Below, piece after piece: positions 39,679 through 50,159 of a stretch of DNA of 64,000 bases. Origin of the DNA: Lamellibrachia satsuma. Lineage: Eukaryota > Annelida > Polychaeta > Sabellida > Siboglinidae. Under the pieces are notes generated by a model. That model did not search any database, had not been told where the DNA came from, and was given only the letters and a program-made list of their open reading frames with translations. Both the position numbers and the translations under genes were made by a program. Location of the stretch: NCBI GenBank assembly GCA_033239005.1, contig BSQZ01000038.1, positions 3,342,501 to 3,406,500 on the forward strand, read 5' to 3'. Position 1 is the first letter of the stretch; every line of letters begins with the position of its first letter.

Positions 39679-40926
39679 CTAGTTTAAAGAATGTTTACTT
39701 CCAAAAATATTTGTCATTGTACCCAAGTCGCTATCTACTGCTGCTGAAAGTTTGTCCGCGAATACTGCCGCCCCCTTTCCACTTAAATGAAGCCCATCCT
39801 TCATGTACATATCACCCCTCCCAACAAAACTTTCCCATAAATCCACAAATCCAACTTCCTCTTCCCTACACAGCCTCTGGACTAACATGTTAATTGACAT
39901 CCCTCGACAATTTCGATATTTATGACCCCTCCTGCCCATCACAGGTAAAATCCCTGACAGTATTACCTGCTCAACCCGCGTCTGTTTTAGTGTTCTGACC
40001 AACTGCCTATATTTCCTAACTATGGCAGTTGTACCCTCCCTCTCTACGTTATTTGTCCCTACATGTACTAAAACAGATCCACCCTTACCCGAGCCTACGA
40101 TGTTTTTTACCCGCTCAGTTATCGCCTCTATTTTGGCTCCAGGCAAGCAGACCACCACATCATCTCCCTTGTTTAAGACTCTGTCGGTCTTCCTAACTAT
40201 CGAATCCCCCACAAACACCCTCGCTCTCTTCCTCACCCCCTCTATCACTGCTGCAGAATAACTCTTCCTTTCGATCCCCTCCATCACATTCTGTCCTGAC
40301 CCCTTCCCTTCTGTCTCCCCCACTCCCTCCTCCTTCCCTCCTGTCTCCCCTACTCCCCTCTCCTTCACTCCGGTTGTTTTCCCTCCCGTCTCCCCCACTC
40401 CCTTCTCCTTCCCTCCTGTCTCCGCTACTCCCCTCTCCTTCACCCCGGTTGTCTTCCCTCCCGTCTCCCCCACTCCCTTCTCCTTCCGTCCTGTCTCCCC
40501 TACTCCCCTCTCCTTCACCCCGGTTGTCTTCCCTCCCGTTCCTTTCCTTCCCGTCTCCTTACGTCCTGTCTCCCTATGACCTGTCACCTTCCCTCCTCTC
40601 AGCTTCCTCCCAGGCTGAGGTGAGCTCTCCCTAGCATCTCTTGTGTCTTTCCCCACTTTATCGTCTACTGTTCCCTCACCGGAACTACTGGCACAACTCC
40701 CCTGTTCCCTTCCCACCATTGCCACAACGAGCAGTCTCAGCTCTTCCAACTCCACCTCTATTTCCTTCATCCTTGCGCATCCCCTACACTCAAAATTAAA
40801 ACTATCTGCCTGGACCTCAGCCCAGGACTTTTCGCACCCAGACTTGACGAAATCTACCCAGTTACTACAACTGCCACAAATTACGTGCCTTGTGGCCTTT
40901 AACTGTCGTTTGCACGGGGCCATCAT
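39679..40926 (-). CDS. CR1 ORF1: PHD-like zinc finger and GDSL-type esterase (415 residues)
   Basis: N-terminal Cys-rich finger (HVICGSCSNWVDFVKSGC then FECRGC, about residues 15-52), a Gly/Lys/Thr-rich linker with three tandem repeats of about 25 residues (TGVKERGVGET, residues about 130-215), then an SGNH/GDSL esterase domain: VFVGDSIVRKTD (nucleophile Ser), VLVHVGTNNVE (Asn block) and MYMKDGLHLSGKGA (Asp-x2-His block). Such esterase ORF1 proteins are known in CR1/L2-type LINEs and are thought to aid RNP formation. It ends TAG at 39,679-39,681 and lies in the same reading frame as ORF2. Confidence 0.95.
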   Translation of the reverse strand: MMAPCKRQLKATRHVICGSCSNWVDFVKSGCEKSWAEVQADSFNFECRGCARMKEIEVELEELRLLVVAMVGREQGSCASSSGEGTVDDKVGKDTRDARESSPQPGRKLRGGKVTGHRETGRKETGRKGTGGKTTGVKERGVGETGRKEKGVGETGGKTTGVKERGVAETGGKEKGVGETGGKTTGVKERGVGETGGKEEGVGETEGKGSGQNVMEGIERKSYSAAVIEGVRKRARVFVGDSIVRKTDRVLNKGDDVVVCLPGAKIEAITERVKNIVGSGKGGSVLVHVGTNNVEREGTTAIVRKYRQLVRTLKQTRVEQVILSGILPVMGRRGHKYRNCRGMSINMLVQRLCREEEVGFVDLWESFVGRGDMYMKDGLHLSGKGAAVFADKLSAAVDSDLGTMTNIFGSKHSLN

Positions 40927-41651
40927 ACAATTTAGTTTTAATTAGTTTGCTACGTTAGCCTTGAATAAGGCTGTTTTTGTGATCAAAAGAACACTTTAGG
41001 CTAAAAATCCTGCCACCTAGCGAATACGGAGAACACTGTGTAACAAAACAACGAAGTGAGTGTGTACTAATTTACGCTAAAGTCCTGCTGTTAATTCCTT
41101 TTTACCGAAAACGTTGACTACCACTATGTCAGATATTACCTTATGTATGTAATTTAAGTAAATAAATCACTTTATCTTATATATATATATATATATTAGC
41201 TAATGTAAACGATAGCTCGATGCACGGGTTGAATGACTTGTAAACAAACTCCCTTTTATCACTCGTTGAGTTTGAATCCGGTAAAAAAAATACTACCTCT
41301 GTTAACAACAACGGTTTCTTAATATATGTCTACAAGAAGTTGGTGAACAATATATGTATAATACTAATACTTATTCTAACCAATATTCACTGTTACTGAC
41401 TATTCACTATGTTATCTAATTTTTTCGAATTGTAAACACCCCTATTAACGCTCGCTGAATTCCGAAACTAACTTACTCTAAAATACTCCCTCTGACTAAT
41501 AATTAACAAAACCTGTTTCCTAATATATGTCTACAATACGTTTGTGTATAATATATATGCAATAGTAATACTTATTCTATTTGATATTCCACGTATTTCT
41601 GTAAATGATCTACACCAAATTCAAGTCGCTGCACCAAGATTTGGAACTCTA
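40927..41651 (-). promoter_or_regulatory. CR1 5' UTR with two tandem monomers
   Basis: Two diverged copies of a roughly 160-bp segment lie at about 41,235-41,390 and 41,427-41,592 (shared blocks TTGTAAACA, GTTTC(T/C)TAATATATGTC then TACAA, and ACTTATTCTA). By analogy to the monomeric promoters of other LINEs they may be promoter units. The 59 bp beyond, up to 41,651, may be the true 5' end or a partial third monomer. Confidence 0.6.
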
Positions 41652-42057
41652 CAGCTCTTTGTCCCGGCACCCTATTATGATTCTGTCACGGATATTCTCG
41701 TGTTTCTCATACAACGCTCTTTTGAACTGTTCAATCGACTCCTCGTGTTTTTGTGCCCATTGTTGGAATGCCACTCTATATTCTATATAGTTCACTTTTG
41801 GGCGAAAGTAGCAATCAAATTTACTCATGACAGTGTCAAAGTTCTTACGTTCTACTTCTGTAAGTGCGAATGTTCTCATGATAGTTTCTGATTCCTGCCC
41901 CATTACACTGCGAACAGTATAACGAACTGACTCGTACGTCGCCACCTTCTTTATGCAATTTCTCAGCCAGCCTAAACCGTTGGAATTTCCGGCTCCATGT
42001 CGGCCATTCGGCTGGTTGGGTGAAATTAAACTCGTCCGGTTGTTTAAAATGCGGCAT
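41652..42057 (-). pseudogene. Gypsy gag N-terminal part
   Basis: Begins MPHFKQPDEFNFTQPAEWPT, a common start of metazoan gypsy gag (F.Q.PE.F.F..P.EWP.W..RF.RFR), and after a frameshift near 41,950 continues ESVRYTVRSVMGQES and NFDTVMSKFDCYFRPKVN, then FKRALYEKHENIRDRIIIGC and RDKEL, where the CR1 begins. The capsid-like fold region is present but frame-broken. Confidence 0.88.
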
Positions 42058-42241
42058 ATTGTTTACAGTTGTAACATCCGCTGTCCTTGACCCTTGACTG
42101 TATCTGTGATCTCGTTAGTACAGACTATAATATTGCGTAACGGTAGTCGTAGCGCTCATTCAACGTTCGATGTTGTGTCTTTCGACTTTCTGCATTTTCT
42201 GGGCGTGGCTTTACTTACGCCCGCCGCCTGCCACAATGTCA
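42058..42241 (-). other. Gypsy 5' leader and primer-binding region
   Basis: Between the 5' LTR and gag. Directly after the LTR the minus strand reads TGACATTGTGGCAGGCGGCG; a tRNA primer match should lie here but I cannot name the tRNA with confidence. Confidence 0.45.
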
Positions 42242-42432
42242 TGTAATTACATTAGTAAAACACGTATTTAATAACCGCTTTTATTATAGACCCGGGTCTA
42301 TTAGAATCAGTGACTGAGATACAATCGGGCACGTCCAGCAACATCGTGTCGGTGTCCTCCTTCGGAAGTGCGTCCCACTAAAATGCTTGTTTAGTGTTCA
42401 ACTAATAGAGGGCGGCACCGGCTAACATGACA
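42242..42432 (-). repeat. Ty3/gypsy 5' LTR (191 bp)
   Basis: Homologous to 32,638-32,816. It carries an extra 12 bp around 42,286-42,300 forming the palindrome TAGACCCGGGTCTA. TG...CA ends in the minus orientation. Confidence 0.93.
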
Positions 42433-42595
42433 CTATGCTCCTTGCATTTAAACACACGCATCTATAACCTGTTTCAGAGATGTTTTCCGGACATTGTGTT
42501 ATTGTTTTGTCTGTGCTAGCGGCCTCTTGTCCTGCTTGAGACGTTGAGGCACTTCTAAGTAACCCCCTGCGGCTACGCTTCTAGGTTAAACTAGA
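42433..42595 (-). pseudogene. Old CR1 copy, part 3 (ORF1-ORF2 junction)
   Basis: Corresponds to about 39,546-39,690 of the intact CR1 (CTATGCTCCTTGCATTTAAA, then CGCATCTATAACC). It completes the copy whose other parts lie at 30,241-31,408 and 32,322-32,637, so the gypsy element inserted here. The copy breaks off at the hAT remnant. Confidence 0.88.
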
Positions 42596-43015
42596 GTTTT
42601 TGTCGCCTGAGTTTGTTCTGTTTGAATGATTCATTGCTCAGGACTTCGCCACAGATGACACACTGCGGCCTGATAATACCGCGAACAGTGACATGTTTGA
42701 ATCCGAGATCGAGAAATTCGTCTTTGTATTGTCGTTTTGCCATTAAAAAAACAACAGTCTACGTTCATCTGTTTCAAAGTCATTGTAGCCCTCATCCTGT
42801 AATTCGACCTAAATCCGTAGGGTGGCGCCATATATCACATCACAAAGCATTTAAAATTCACACGACGTTTGACATCAATTATTATCTTCCCGTGCATCTG
42901 TTACGGATATGTAGGAAAATAAAGGAACGCTTAGAGACCCTTGGCGACCCACTGAAAATGGCTTGGAGACCCAATTTTGGGTCGCGACCCAGGGATTAAG
43001 AAACGATGCTTTATA
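42596..43015 (-). mobile_element. hAT transposon 5' part with BED zinc finger
   Basis: On the minus strand the 5' end reads GCATCGTTTCTTAATCCCTG then GGTCGCGACCC, typical of hAT elements of the ZBED/Buster type. A reading at about 42,743-42,597 (KRQYKDEFLDLGFKHV, then RPQCVICGEVLSNESFK and NKLRR) matches the BED-like finger of ZBED5-type transposases (PQC..C...LSN....SKLKRH). Only the N-terminus survives; the old CR1 copy replaces the rest. Confidence 0.75.
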
Positions 43016-43365
43016 TACATGCAATCTAGCTTACATGAGTGGACCAACAACATGCAGATTTAGTGTGCTTTATTTAATTTTTCTCCGTTGACACATGGTT
43101 GGCTGTTTGTTTTTTATGTCTTTGATTGGGTAAATGAAACTTTGCACAACTGCTTAATATAGAGGCATAGGCTAAAGTCTATACTGGCCCATCAGTTGGC
43201 AAGTGCGTGCAGCTATGGCTAGCAAGGAAAAACTGATTAATGTGCCAATTGAATGACAATTAATGTGCGTTTATTTGTCCATATGGTTGAATGTTTTTGA
43301 TTGGCCCTATGGGAATTTGCACTCGATAAAATGTTAACATTAAATGAAAAGTCAATTGTTCCTAT
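43016..43365. other. Unassigned sequence
   Basis: Contains a loose duplication (TTAATGTGC, TTTGATTGG words at 43,075-43,140 and 43,220-43,310). No gene recognised. Confidence 0.3.
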
Positions 43366-43607
43366 ACAAATGTCTACCTGGGACGGCATATTACCATTTA
43401 CCACACAGCCTACCGCAGCAGTTAGCAGTTGTGTCGTGCCACGGATGTCCAAAATTCTGAGTCATCGTTCATTTTATTGATTGGTGCCCAGCCAGTCCAC
43501 AAATTCACACACGCACGCACATGTATATATGTGCATCCGTGGCACGACACAACTGCTGCGGTAGGCTTTGTGGTAAATGGTAATACGCGTCCCAGGTAGA
43601 CATTTGT
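43366..43607. repeat. Inverted repeat (foldback), arms of about 75-80 bp
   Basis: The arm 43,366-43,447 (ACAAATGTCTACCTGGGACG to GTCGTGCCACGGATG) is repeated in reverse complement at 43,534-43,607 (CATCCGTGGCACGACAC to CGTCCCAGGTAGACATTTGT), with few mismatches and a short gap. The loop is about 86 bp and includes CACG units. It could be a foldback transposon or a hairpin-type duplication. Confidence 0.88.
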
Positions 43608-43664
43608 GTGACTAGAGGCAACGGCCTGGTGTCCTCATCTTACGCATGTTTCTCGACACAACTT

Positions 43665-43857
<193 letters not shown>

Positions 43858-43861
43858 GATT

Positions 43862-44880
43862 CAACTGCGTCTATCAAGCAACTCCCTGTTGACAATCATC
43901 AACGTGTATGGACCGACGACTCCACGCGTCAGCATCAACAACGCCGAACAAGATGAACTTGCACGACTTACGTCCCGATACTTCTCAAGAGTTCTACATC
44001 GCTGGCGATTTCAACAGTAAGCTCGGATACCGGAAATACGACGAGGATTTTATCGGGAAACCCTCGCGCGGCAAACGGCATCAATGGCGTCGCTCTCGCC
44101 GTCTTTCTCGAAGTGCACTGCCTGTTCGTTTGCAACACAGCGTTCCAACATTCCGCTCGTCACAAGACAACGTGGCAAGGATAGCGCCGTGATATGACGT
44201 CAGCTCACAAAGTACCCACTTATAACGAGATCGATTTCGTTATATGCCGACAGCGGTATAAACGGACTCTCGGTCGTACGCTGGCACATTGTTGGACAGC
44301 GATCAGCGACTGCTCGTCGCCAAACTCAACCTCAGGCGAACCTTCGACGTTTGGGGTCGAATCGAGAAGCTGCGCATGTCTAAACACGTTTGGTAAACAC
44401 AATCGGTGTTTGGCTTTCAAGCGCTTCCGCGAACAGTTCCGAGATGTCGCGTCAGTAGGCCTATCATTGCGTCATCTCAACGCGAACATCCACAGCCAGT
44501 GAGAGATAGAACTATGTTGAACACGCTCTGAAGTCGGCGGCGGAATCGACCATCTGTCGGACTGCCTCGATCAGCGGCCAAGTAAGACGTTCCATGCTTC
44601 GCTGACATTGCTGTAATGTCCGCAGAACAACAAAACTGAGACTATGCCGGACACATTATTTGTAATGCATCCGAACTGAACGCGCGAATCATTTCCAATG
44701 AAGCGCTGGAACGCCAAGAATCACTAGAGCTCGGAAAAAGGTGTCCTGATATACTACTGCAGAAGCTGGGCAAGCCAATCTGTCCACAGACGAGTATACG
44801 TCCGATTGTCTTACTATCGGTACTCCGGAAGACAGTGTCACTCGTCGTCCTGTCGATGATTGCGCCAAAAGTCAACGACT
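43862..44880 (+). pseudogene. Decayed LINE endonuclease and start of RT (RTE-like)
   Basis: Across several frames: [52 protein letters not shown] and a SDHRLLVAKLNLRR-like piece (endonuclease), then CPQTSIRPIVLLSVLRKTVS (about 44,781-44,840), matching the RT block (W..IRPI.LLSV..K). At least five frame changes. It is unrelated to the CR1 copies; the style is RTE-like. Confidence 0.7.
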
Positions 44881-45610
44881 AAATAATAAGTAGGCCAAAT
44901 CGTGTTTGCCACCAAAGGGGTGCGCTTTGTCCCAACCTACTCAATAAGGCTACATTTTACTGCATGTCCTAAAAATCTGTTTTAAATAATTATCATTGGA
45001 TACATATCAAATACGTGTCCTAATATAATAACTAACGCAATTATGATATGTAACAATAAATAATTGTTTAACATCTAATATATAAAAATCCCTGTCCCTG
45101 TTTTCTTATCCTTTACGTCATGGACAATTCAGTTGCTAAATTTAGCGCTAAACAGAAATGTTATTGCGTCACGTAGACCATACATTGTCTCTTTTCTGTG
45201 ACATACTGAAAGTTATATAAGACACGGTGCATTTGCTCCACAGAATATTGATATTGTCTACAATTTTCGTCAACCAACAGGAGCATATGTTTATTCATTG
45301 TCTTCTACGAACGTTACATGTTAGGCACGAGCATGATTTGTTGATAGATATTTCTTCTTACACGCATAATTCAAATGTTAAAGCTGCCACTTCAACAGAC
45401 ATGGCATCAACACGTGGCTGCAAAGGTGACACTAATTCTTCAAGAATGCAAAAACTGTCTTTTACGTCACGGTCCGTTACGTCACACTAATGGTGACGTA
45501 GATGACTCTGTGTTTTTTGTTGTCGAAAAAGCTATAAATAATACTGCCGATTGAATAATAAGACTACATGTATCAATAAAAAATAGTATTATACATATGT
45601 ACATAAACGC
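44881..45610. other. Unassigned AT-rich sequence
   Basis: No coding similarity seen. Words with ACGTCA/TGACGT recur (for example 45,115, 45,172, 45,465 and 45,481) without an obvious repeat structure. Confidence 0.3.

Positions 45611-45936
<326 letters not shown>

Positions 45937-46025
<89 letters not shown>
45937..46025. repeat. (AT)n microsatellite
   Basis: About 89 bp, right of the palindrome. Confidence 0.97.
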
Positions 46026-46028
<3 letters not shown>

Positions 46029-46095
46029 GAATGTGTGGCCAGGAGACTCTTATTAAGGAATGATGTATGCCGCTAACATAAGAGCCACCCTGTTG

Positions 46096-47185
46096 ATTTA
46101 ACAAGATTTAACAAGATTTGCCATCCAAGCCAAAGGCCCAGATGGCAAGTGGACAAGGAAGCCATTGGCTTATCGAGAGTCCAACAATGTTCACCTACTT
46201 ATAACCAGCCCTCCTGATATATGTGTCAACCTTGTTTTTAAACATATTCACGCTGCTAGCAGTTACACAATCTGTAGACAGTTTGTTCCATTCATTTATT
46301 GTCCTCTGTGAGAACGAGTGCTTCCTGATGTCCAATTTACATTGATCCTTTACTAATTTTACCTCATGTCCTCTAGTTCTGCTGTCCTTCTTGAGTGAGA
46401 AAAACATATTTCTATCAATATTTTCATACCCATTCAATATCTTAAAAACTTCAATCTGATCTCCTCTTAACCTTCTTGTCTCTAGAGTTGTTAAACCACA
46501 TTCTTTCAGGCGTTCTTCATAACTAAGGTCTCTAAGTTCTGGAATCATTTTAGTTGCTCTCCTTTGTATGCGTTCAAGCGTATCTATATCCTTCTTACGA
46601 TATGGTCTCCATGCTTGTATACAGTATTCTAAATGAGGTCTAACTATTGCTTTATAAAGAGGTATAATTAACTTTTTTCACTTGTATGTTATGTTTCTTC
46701 TAATCAATCCAAGAATTTGATTACCCTTTGAAGCTGCAATACCACACTGCTCTGAAACTTTCATATCAGCGCTTATTGTAACTCCTAAGTCCTTTTCTTT
46801 TACAGTAGTACCAAAAACAGTAGCTCCCATTTTATAGTTTACATTCAAGTTCCCATGTCCTGTATGTAGGCATTTACATTTCCCAAAATTGAACAGCATG
46901 TGCCATATCTCAGACCATTTCACTAATCTGTCTAGATCGTTTTATAAATGTTGTTTATCACCATCAGTATTAACCTTTCTAAATAGTTTTGTGTCGTCCG
47001 CAAATTTCAGTACGTTACTTGTTATACTCTCGTCCAAGTCATTGATATAAATTAAGAATAATATAGGTCCTAATACTGATCCTTGAGGTACCCCACTCAA
47101 AACCGATTTCCAATTTGAAACTTCGCCATCTACTACAACTCGTTGTCTTCTGTCAGTCAGCCATTGTTCTATCCAGTCAGTTATG
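46096..47185 (-). pseudogene. Young 5'-truncated CR1 copy
   Basis: Nearly identical to the matching part (36,711-37,795) of the intact CR1. It begins with two ATTTAACAAG tail units and breaks off at CCAGTCAGTTATG, inside the RT. A few point changes create stops (near 46,675 and 46,940), so the reading is split into three pieces including FADDTKLFRK and SFSQRTINEWNKLS. High similarity indicates a recent insertion of the same subfamily. Confidence 0.93.
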
Positions 47186-47640
47186 TTGGTTAATAGATAA
47201 TTTAACGCAAATTTATAGTAGCTCAATTATTATTGTCTTAAACATTACCTAATTAGTAATTCATTAACATTAATTAACATATTTTAATACTAACTAACAA
47301 ACTAATGCTAACTATAACTCCTAACACTAACTAACACACATAAAACATAAGCAAAACTTACACTAGAATAATAGTATGTGAATTACACTAATGTTAAAAT
47401 AAAACTGACTTTTATTTAATTTAATATTCACACATTCTCAAACTTATTCTATGCAAACTAGCCAACACTAACTAACACAAATTAATATTAATTAACTGGT
47501 CCTCTAGCGCTACTAACATTAATATAACATAATATTTAGCCCTAGACATCTTTCAAATGCTAACTGTATAATATGCAATTTACTTATACTACAAAATATT
47601 GTCATAGTGACTTTTTCTTTAAAGTTACAACAATTTTATT
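47186..47640. other. Low-complexity AT/AC-rich sequence
   Basis: Many ACTAAC, TAACATTAA and TTAATATAAC words, suggesting a degenerate simple repeat. No gene recognised. Confidence 0.4.
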
Positions 47641-47644
47641 ATTT

Positions 47645-48055
47645 TCAGTTAGTACATGTGTAACAGTTTGGGATAAAACATTCAGCTTCATAATTCCTTA
47701 TGAAGTATTTTATAGTATATCGAAAAGCCTTGGAGAAATGGGTATAAATCTTATTTTTGATTTCACATGGTACATTGTTAACAGTGTGAATAATTGAACG
47801 TCTAACGCAATTAGTGGCAAAATTATGATTAACCCGGTTTATGTGGATATTGTTACTGTTTCTGGTACGATAGGTATGAATATTTGAATTAAGCACAATA
47901 GGCATAGCAATGTATTCTGGTAAGTTTTTGTTTTCTAGTTTAAAATAGAATTTTAATTGTTGGAGTTTAAAAATATCATCCAGTTTTAAGAGACCCGTGT
48001 TCTTGAAAATGGGGTTGTGTTACATTATGTCCTCTGCATTACGAAATGTCAGCAC
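47645..48055 (-). pseudogene. LINE C-terminal fragment (Jockey/Daphne-like)
   Basis: The minus strand reads NPIFKNTGLLKLDDIFKLQQ, LKFYFKLENKNLPEYIA, HTYRTRNSNNIHINRVNHNF and VNNVPCEIKNKI, matching the C-terminal block (H..P.F....IL.L.DI..LQ...F.....N.LP, then TR.......R.......I..R....WN.LP.EI). It is similar in type to the LINEs at 23.8-26.0 and 57.9-59.7 kb. Confidence 0.75.
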
Positions 48056-48506
48056 TTTCAGGGCAAAACTATTTAATTTGTAAATAATGACAGTCCAGAC
48101 GATCCAAAATATATCCTTACCTAGTTCGAAATTTCATCTTTATAAAATATTTGTAAATATTTTTTAGCCGATAGTTTTCTTCATTCTGCAACTGAAATGG
48201 TCACGTCAATCACTTATTTTCGCTGACTCTCCAGAACCAAAATTTAACGTGTGATGTCGTGAAAGGTTAAAACTTTTAACCGTTGCAAGTTCTACCTACA
48301 TTTTACATATTTCTTTCTTTTGTGGAACGTTGAGTTAACGATTAAACTAACTCTCAATTAAGTGGCATCCAGTGTTTGTAGTGACTTTACGTTAACTTTA
48401 ATAAAGTGAGGGTTTTTGTGACGTAGAAAACATAATACAAAACTCACAAAAAAATCACCCGTATTATAATCCTCTCCTGGATTGTCAAATGTTGTTTTGG
48501 CCAATA

Positions 48507-49384
48507 GGGTAACGTGGGGCAAAACGGCATCTGGATGTAAGACGGCACCCCTAGCACGTACGTATGCAAAATATAAAACTCTGAACGTCCCAAACTTTGG
48601 TGCAAAATGAAGCTAACATCTATATCGGATACTCACCCCGAAAGCAACACGAGATGCGCGTAATTAAATCAGTGTGTTTTTAAAACTTTTATATGCATTA
48701 TTATACGCTCTGATCTAATATTTTGGCCATAGTAAAACGGTACAACTCACCATAAAACGATATGAATAATGAACTTAATTGGTGACACAATAATAGTATT
48801 AATCAGTTTACAAGTCAAACAATAAAAAATGGGCAATAGTATGTTATGTTTTGTATACGTCGTGTTAAGACACACTTGGTGCATGTGGAGCAAGACGGTC
48901 CCCATGTATGCGCATAATGGGCAAGATGTATGTATTACACATTATGTTTAATACATTTAATATAATGTGAACATTGTATAATTTACGTTGTGTTAGCCTA
49001 GTATAGGCTGTAATTATATGATCGAATATTACTAAGACAATTAATATTATATATTATGCATGGATTGCAAGGTGTATATTATAAAATTATGTTAACTGCA
49101 ATTTAAATTTAACAACTGTAATAGCCTCTATGATACCATTTGCATTACACATTTAGCTATATTGACCGTCTTGCCCCATGCAGAGGACCCCATCCCTGGG
49201 ACAAGACGGTTTTTTTGGGTACTCTTGCTATTTTTCAAATGTAACTCATCGATTTAGGTTGTCAAGTTGGTGAACATTTTCGAATGGGTAATTATGAGCA
49301 CATTAAAGACATATATGTTAACATAGTTTAATGGTGTACAATTTGAAAGTTTTCCTAAGGAGGCCGCCATGCCCCATGATACCC
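48507..49384. mobile_element. 878-bp non-autonomous DNA element with TA target duplication
   Basis: Left end GGGTAACGTGGGGCAAAACG then GC; right end, read inward on the other strand, GGGTATCATGGGGCATGGCG then GC. Flanked by TA at 48,505-48,506 and 49,385-49,386. The interior carries repeated GGGGCAAGACGG-like motifs in both orientations (about 48,890, 48,920, 49,150, 49,198). No transposase. In architecture it resembles the 31,411-32,319 element, though the terminal sequences differ. Confidence 0.82.
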
Positions 49385-49685
49385 TACTGGTTTTTAGATA
49401 GGTGAAAGTCATGGAACGACTATAAATTCAGAAAACGTAAAATAAAGTAAATTCATTTCACGATTTTTTTACCTGTAAAAAAGTCTACGTTACTGTATAT
49501 TCAGTGTCAATTATTCACACGCGCTCGCACGCCCGCCCGCCGGCACGTAAAAAATTATTGTTTGTATTAATTACTCTTGAAACTGCCAATATGAGTGAGA
49601 TTTACAGATAGCTGCGTGGGATGGAAGCCAAATGTGTGAGTTTCACGCCAGATACGTGAAACTTGTCTATAGCTCAGCAGCTGTG

Positions 49686-49900
49686 GGAGCGGTGGACTAA
49701 TGGTTAGAGCACCCGCCTGTCGATCGAGAGGACGGTGGTTCGATTCCACCTCCGTCGTTTCGAAGCTTGGGCAATTTCGTTCACCCCACGTTGCCCGCGT
49801 CTTTCGGAAGAGACTAAAAGCCGATGGTCCAAACTCCTGCGTTAGCTCAAGATTGTGCTGTTTGGAGTATATTAATTCAGACTTCAGCTGCGTAATTTAA
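49686..49900 (+). repeat. tRNA-derived SINE
   Basis: A pol III A box (TGGACTAATGGTTAGAGC) and B box (GGTTCGATTCC) are spaced as in a tRNA. The anticodon-arm region (CCGCCTGTCGATC) resembles tRNA-Asp. The cloverleaf is imperfect and is followed by about 130 bp of non-tRNA body (TTCGGAAGAGACTAAAAGCC), which resembles, from memory, the conserved central domain of some metazoan SINEs. This combination marks a SINE rather than a functional tRNA gene. Confidence 0.8.
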
Positions 49901-50029
49901 TGTTGACAGCAACAATTATTTAGACATTTCTCTTGCAAATGTGCCAGTTGTACGTCCCGTACTCATACAATTTCAAGATATTACTTAACATTGTGTTGAT
50001 CGCACTTTAAACTGTTCACACGACGAAAC

Positions 50030-50159
50030 CGCTAGGAAGCGGTTCGTGGGTCAATACGTTTGTGTTGTGACGTCATGAGACGTTAACTGCGCACACTTCT
50101 CGCGCAACTACAACAAGAGCCACCGAAGCCAGTGGAGGTGTAGCCAGAATTTGCTCTTC
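50030..50159 (+). promoter_or_regulatory. Candidate aldolase promoter and 5' UTR exon
   Basis: A GC-richer patch contains a perfect CRE palindrome TGACGTCA (50,068-50,075) and a local hairpin (CCGCTAGGAAGCGG near 50,030). About 85 bp downstream of the CRE a GTAAGT donor at 50,160 could end a non-coding first exon, joining the acceptor at 52,133. No TATA box is obvious. The assignment is inferred from position; only transcript data could show it. Confidence 0.35.

Larger units (their letters stand above)
36711..41651 (-). mobile_element. Full-length CR1 LINE with two intact ORFs
   Basis: About 4.94 kb. The 5' end is at 41,651 and the 3' end at 36,711, both fixed by the interrupted gypsy gag. 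Parts: 5' UTR with two diverged tandem monomers, ORF1 (40,926-39,679), ORF2 (39,516-36,802 or longer), a short 3' UTR with the block shared by all CR1 copies here (GGCCCAGATGGCAAGTGGAC on the plus strand), and a 3' tail of CTTGTTAAAT-type units. There is no poly(A), as usual for CR1. It is potentially a recently active copy. Confidence 0.95.

Noticed and set aside
40374..40634. Pro/Ser-rich plus-strand readings over the CR1 ORF1
   Set aside because: Antisense shadow of the Gly/Lys/Thr-rich linker repeat.
39679..40926. A host GDSL esterase gene
   Set aside because: It is followed by a CR1 ORF2 in the same element, has no introns and has the finger-linker-esterase layout of CR1 ORF1.
49686..49760. 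A functional tRNA-Asp gene
   Set aside because: A and B boxes are present but the cloverleaf is imperfect and continues into a SINE body, so it is a SINE head.
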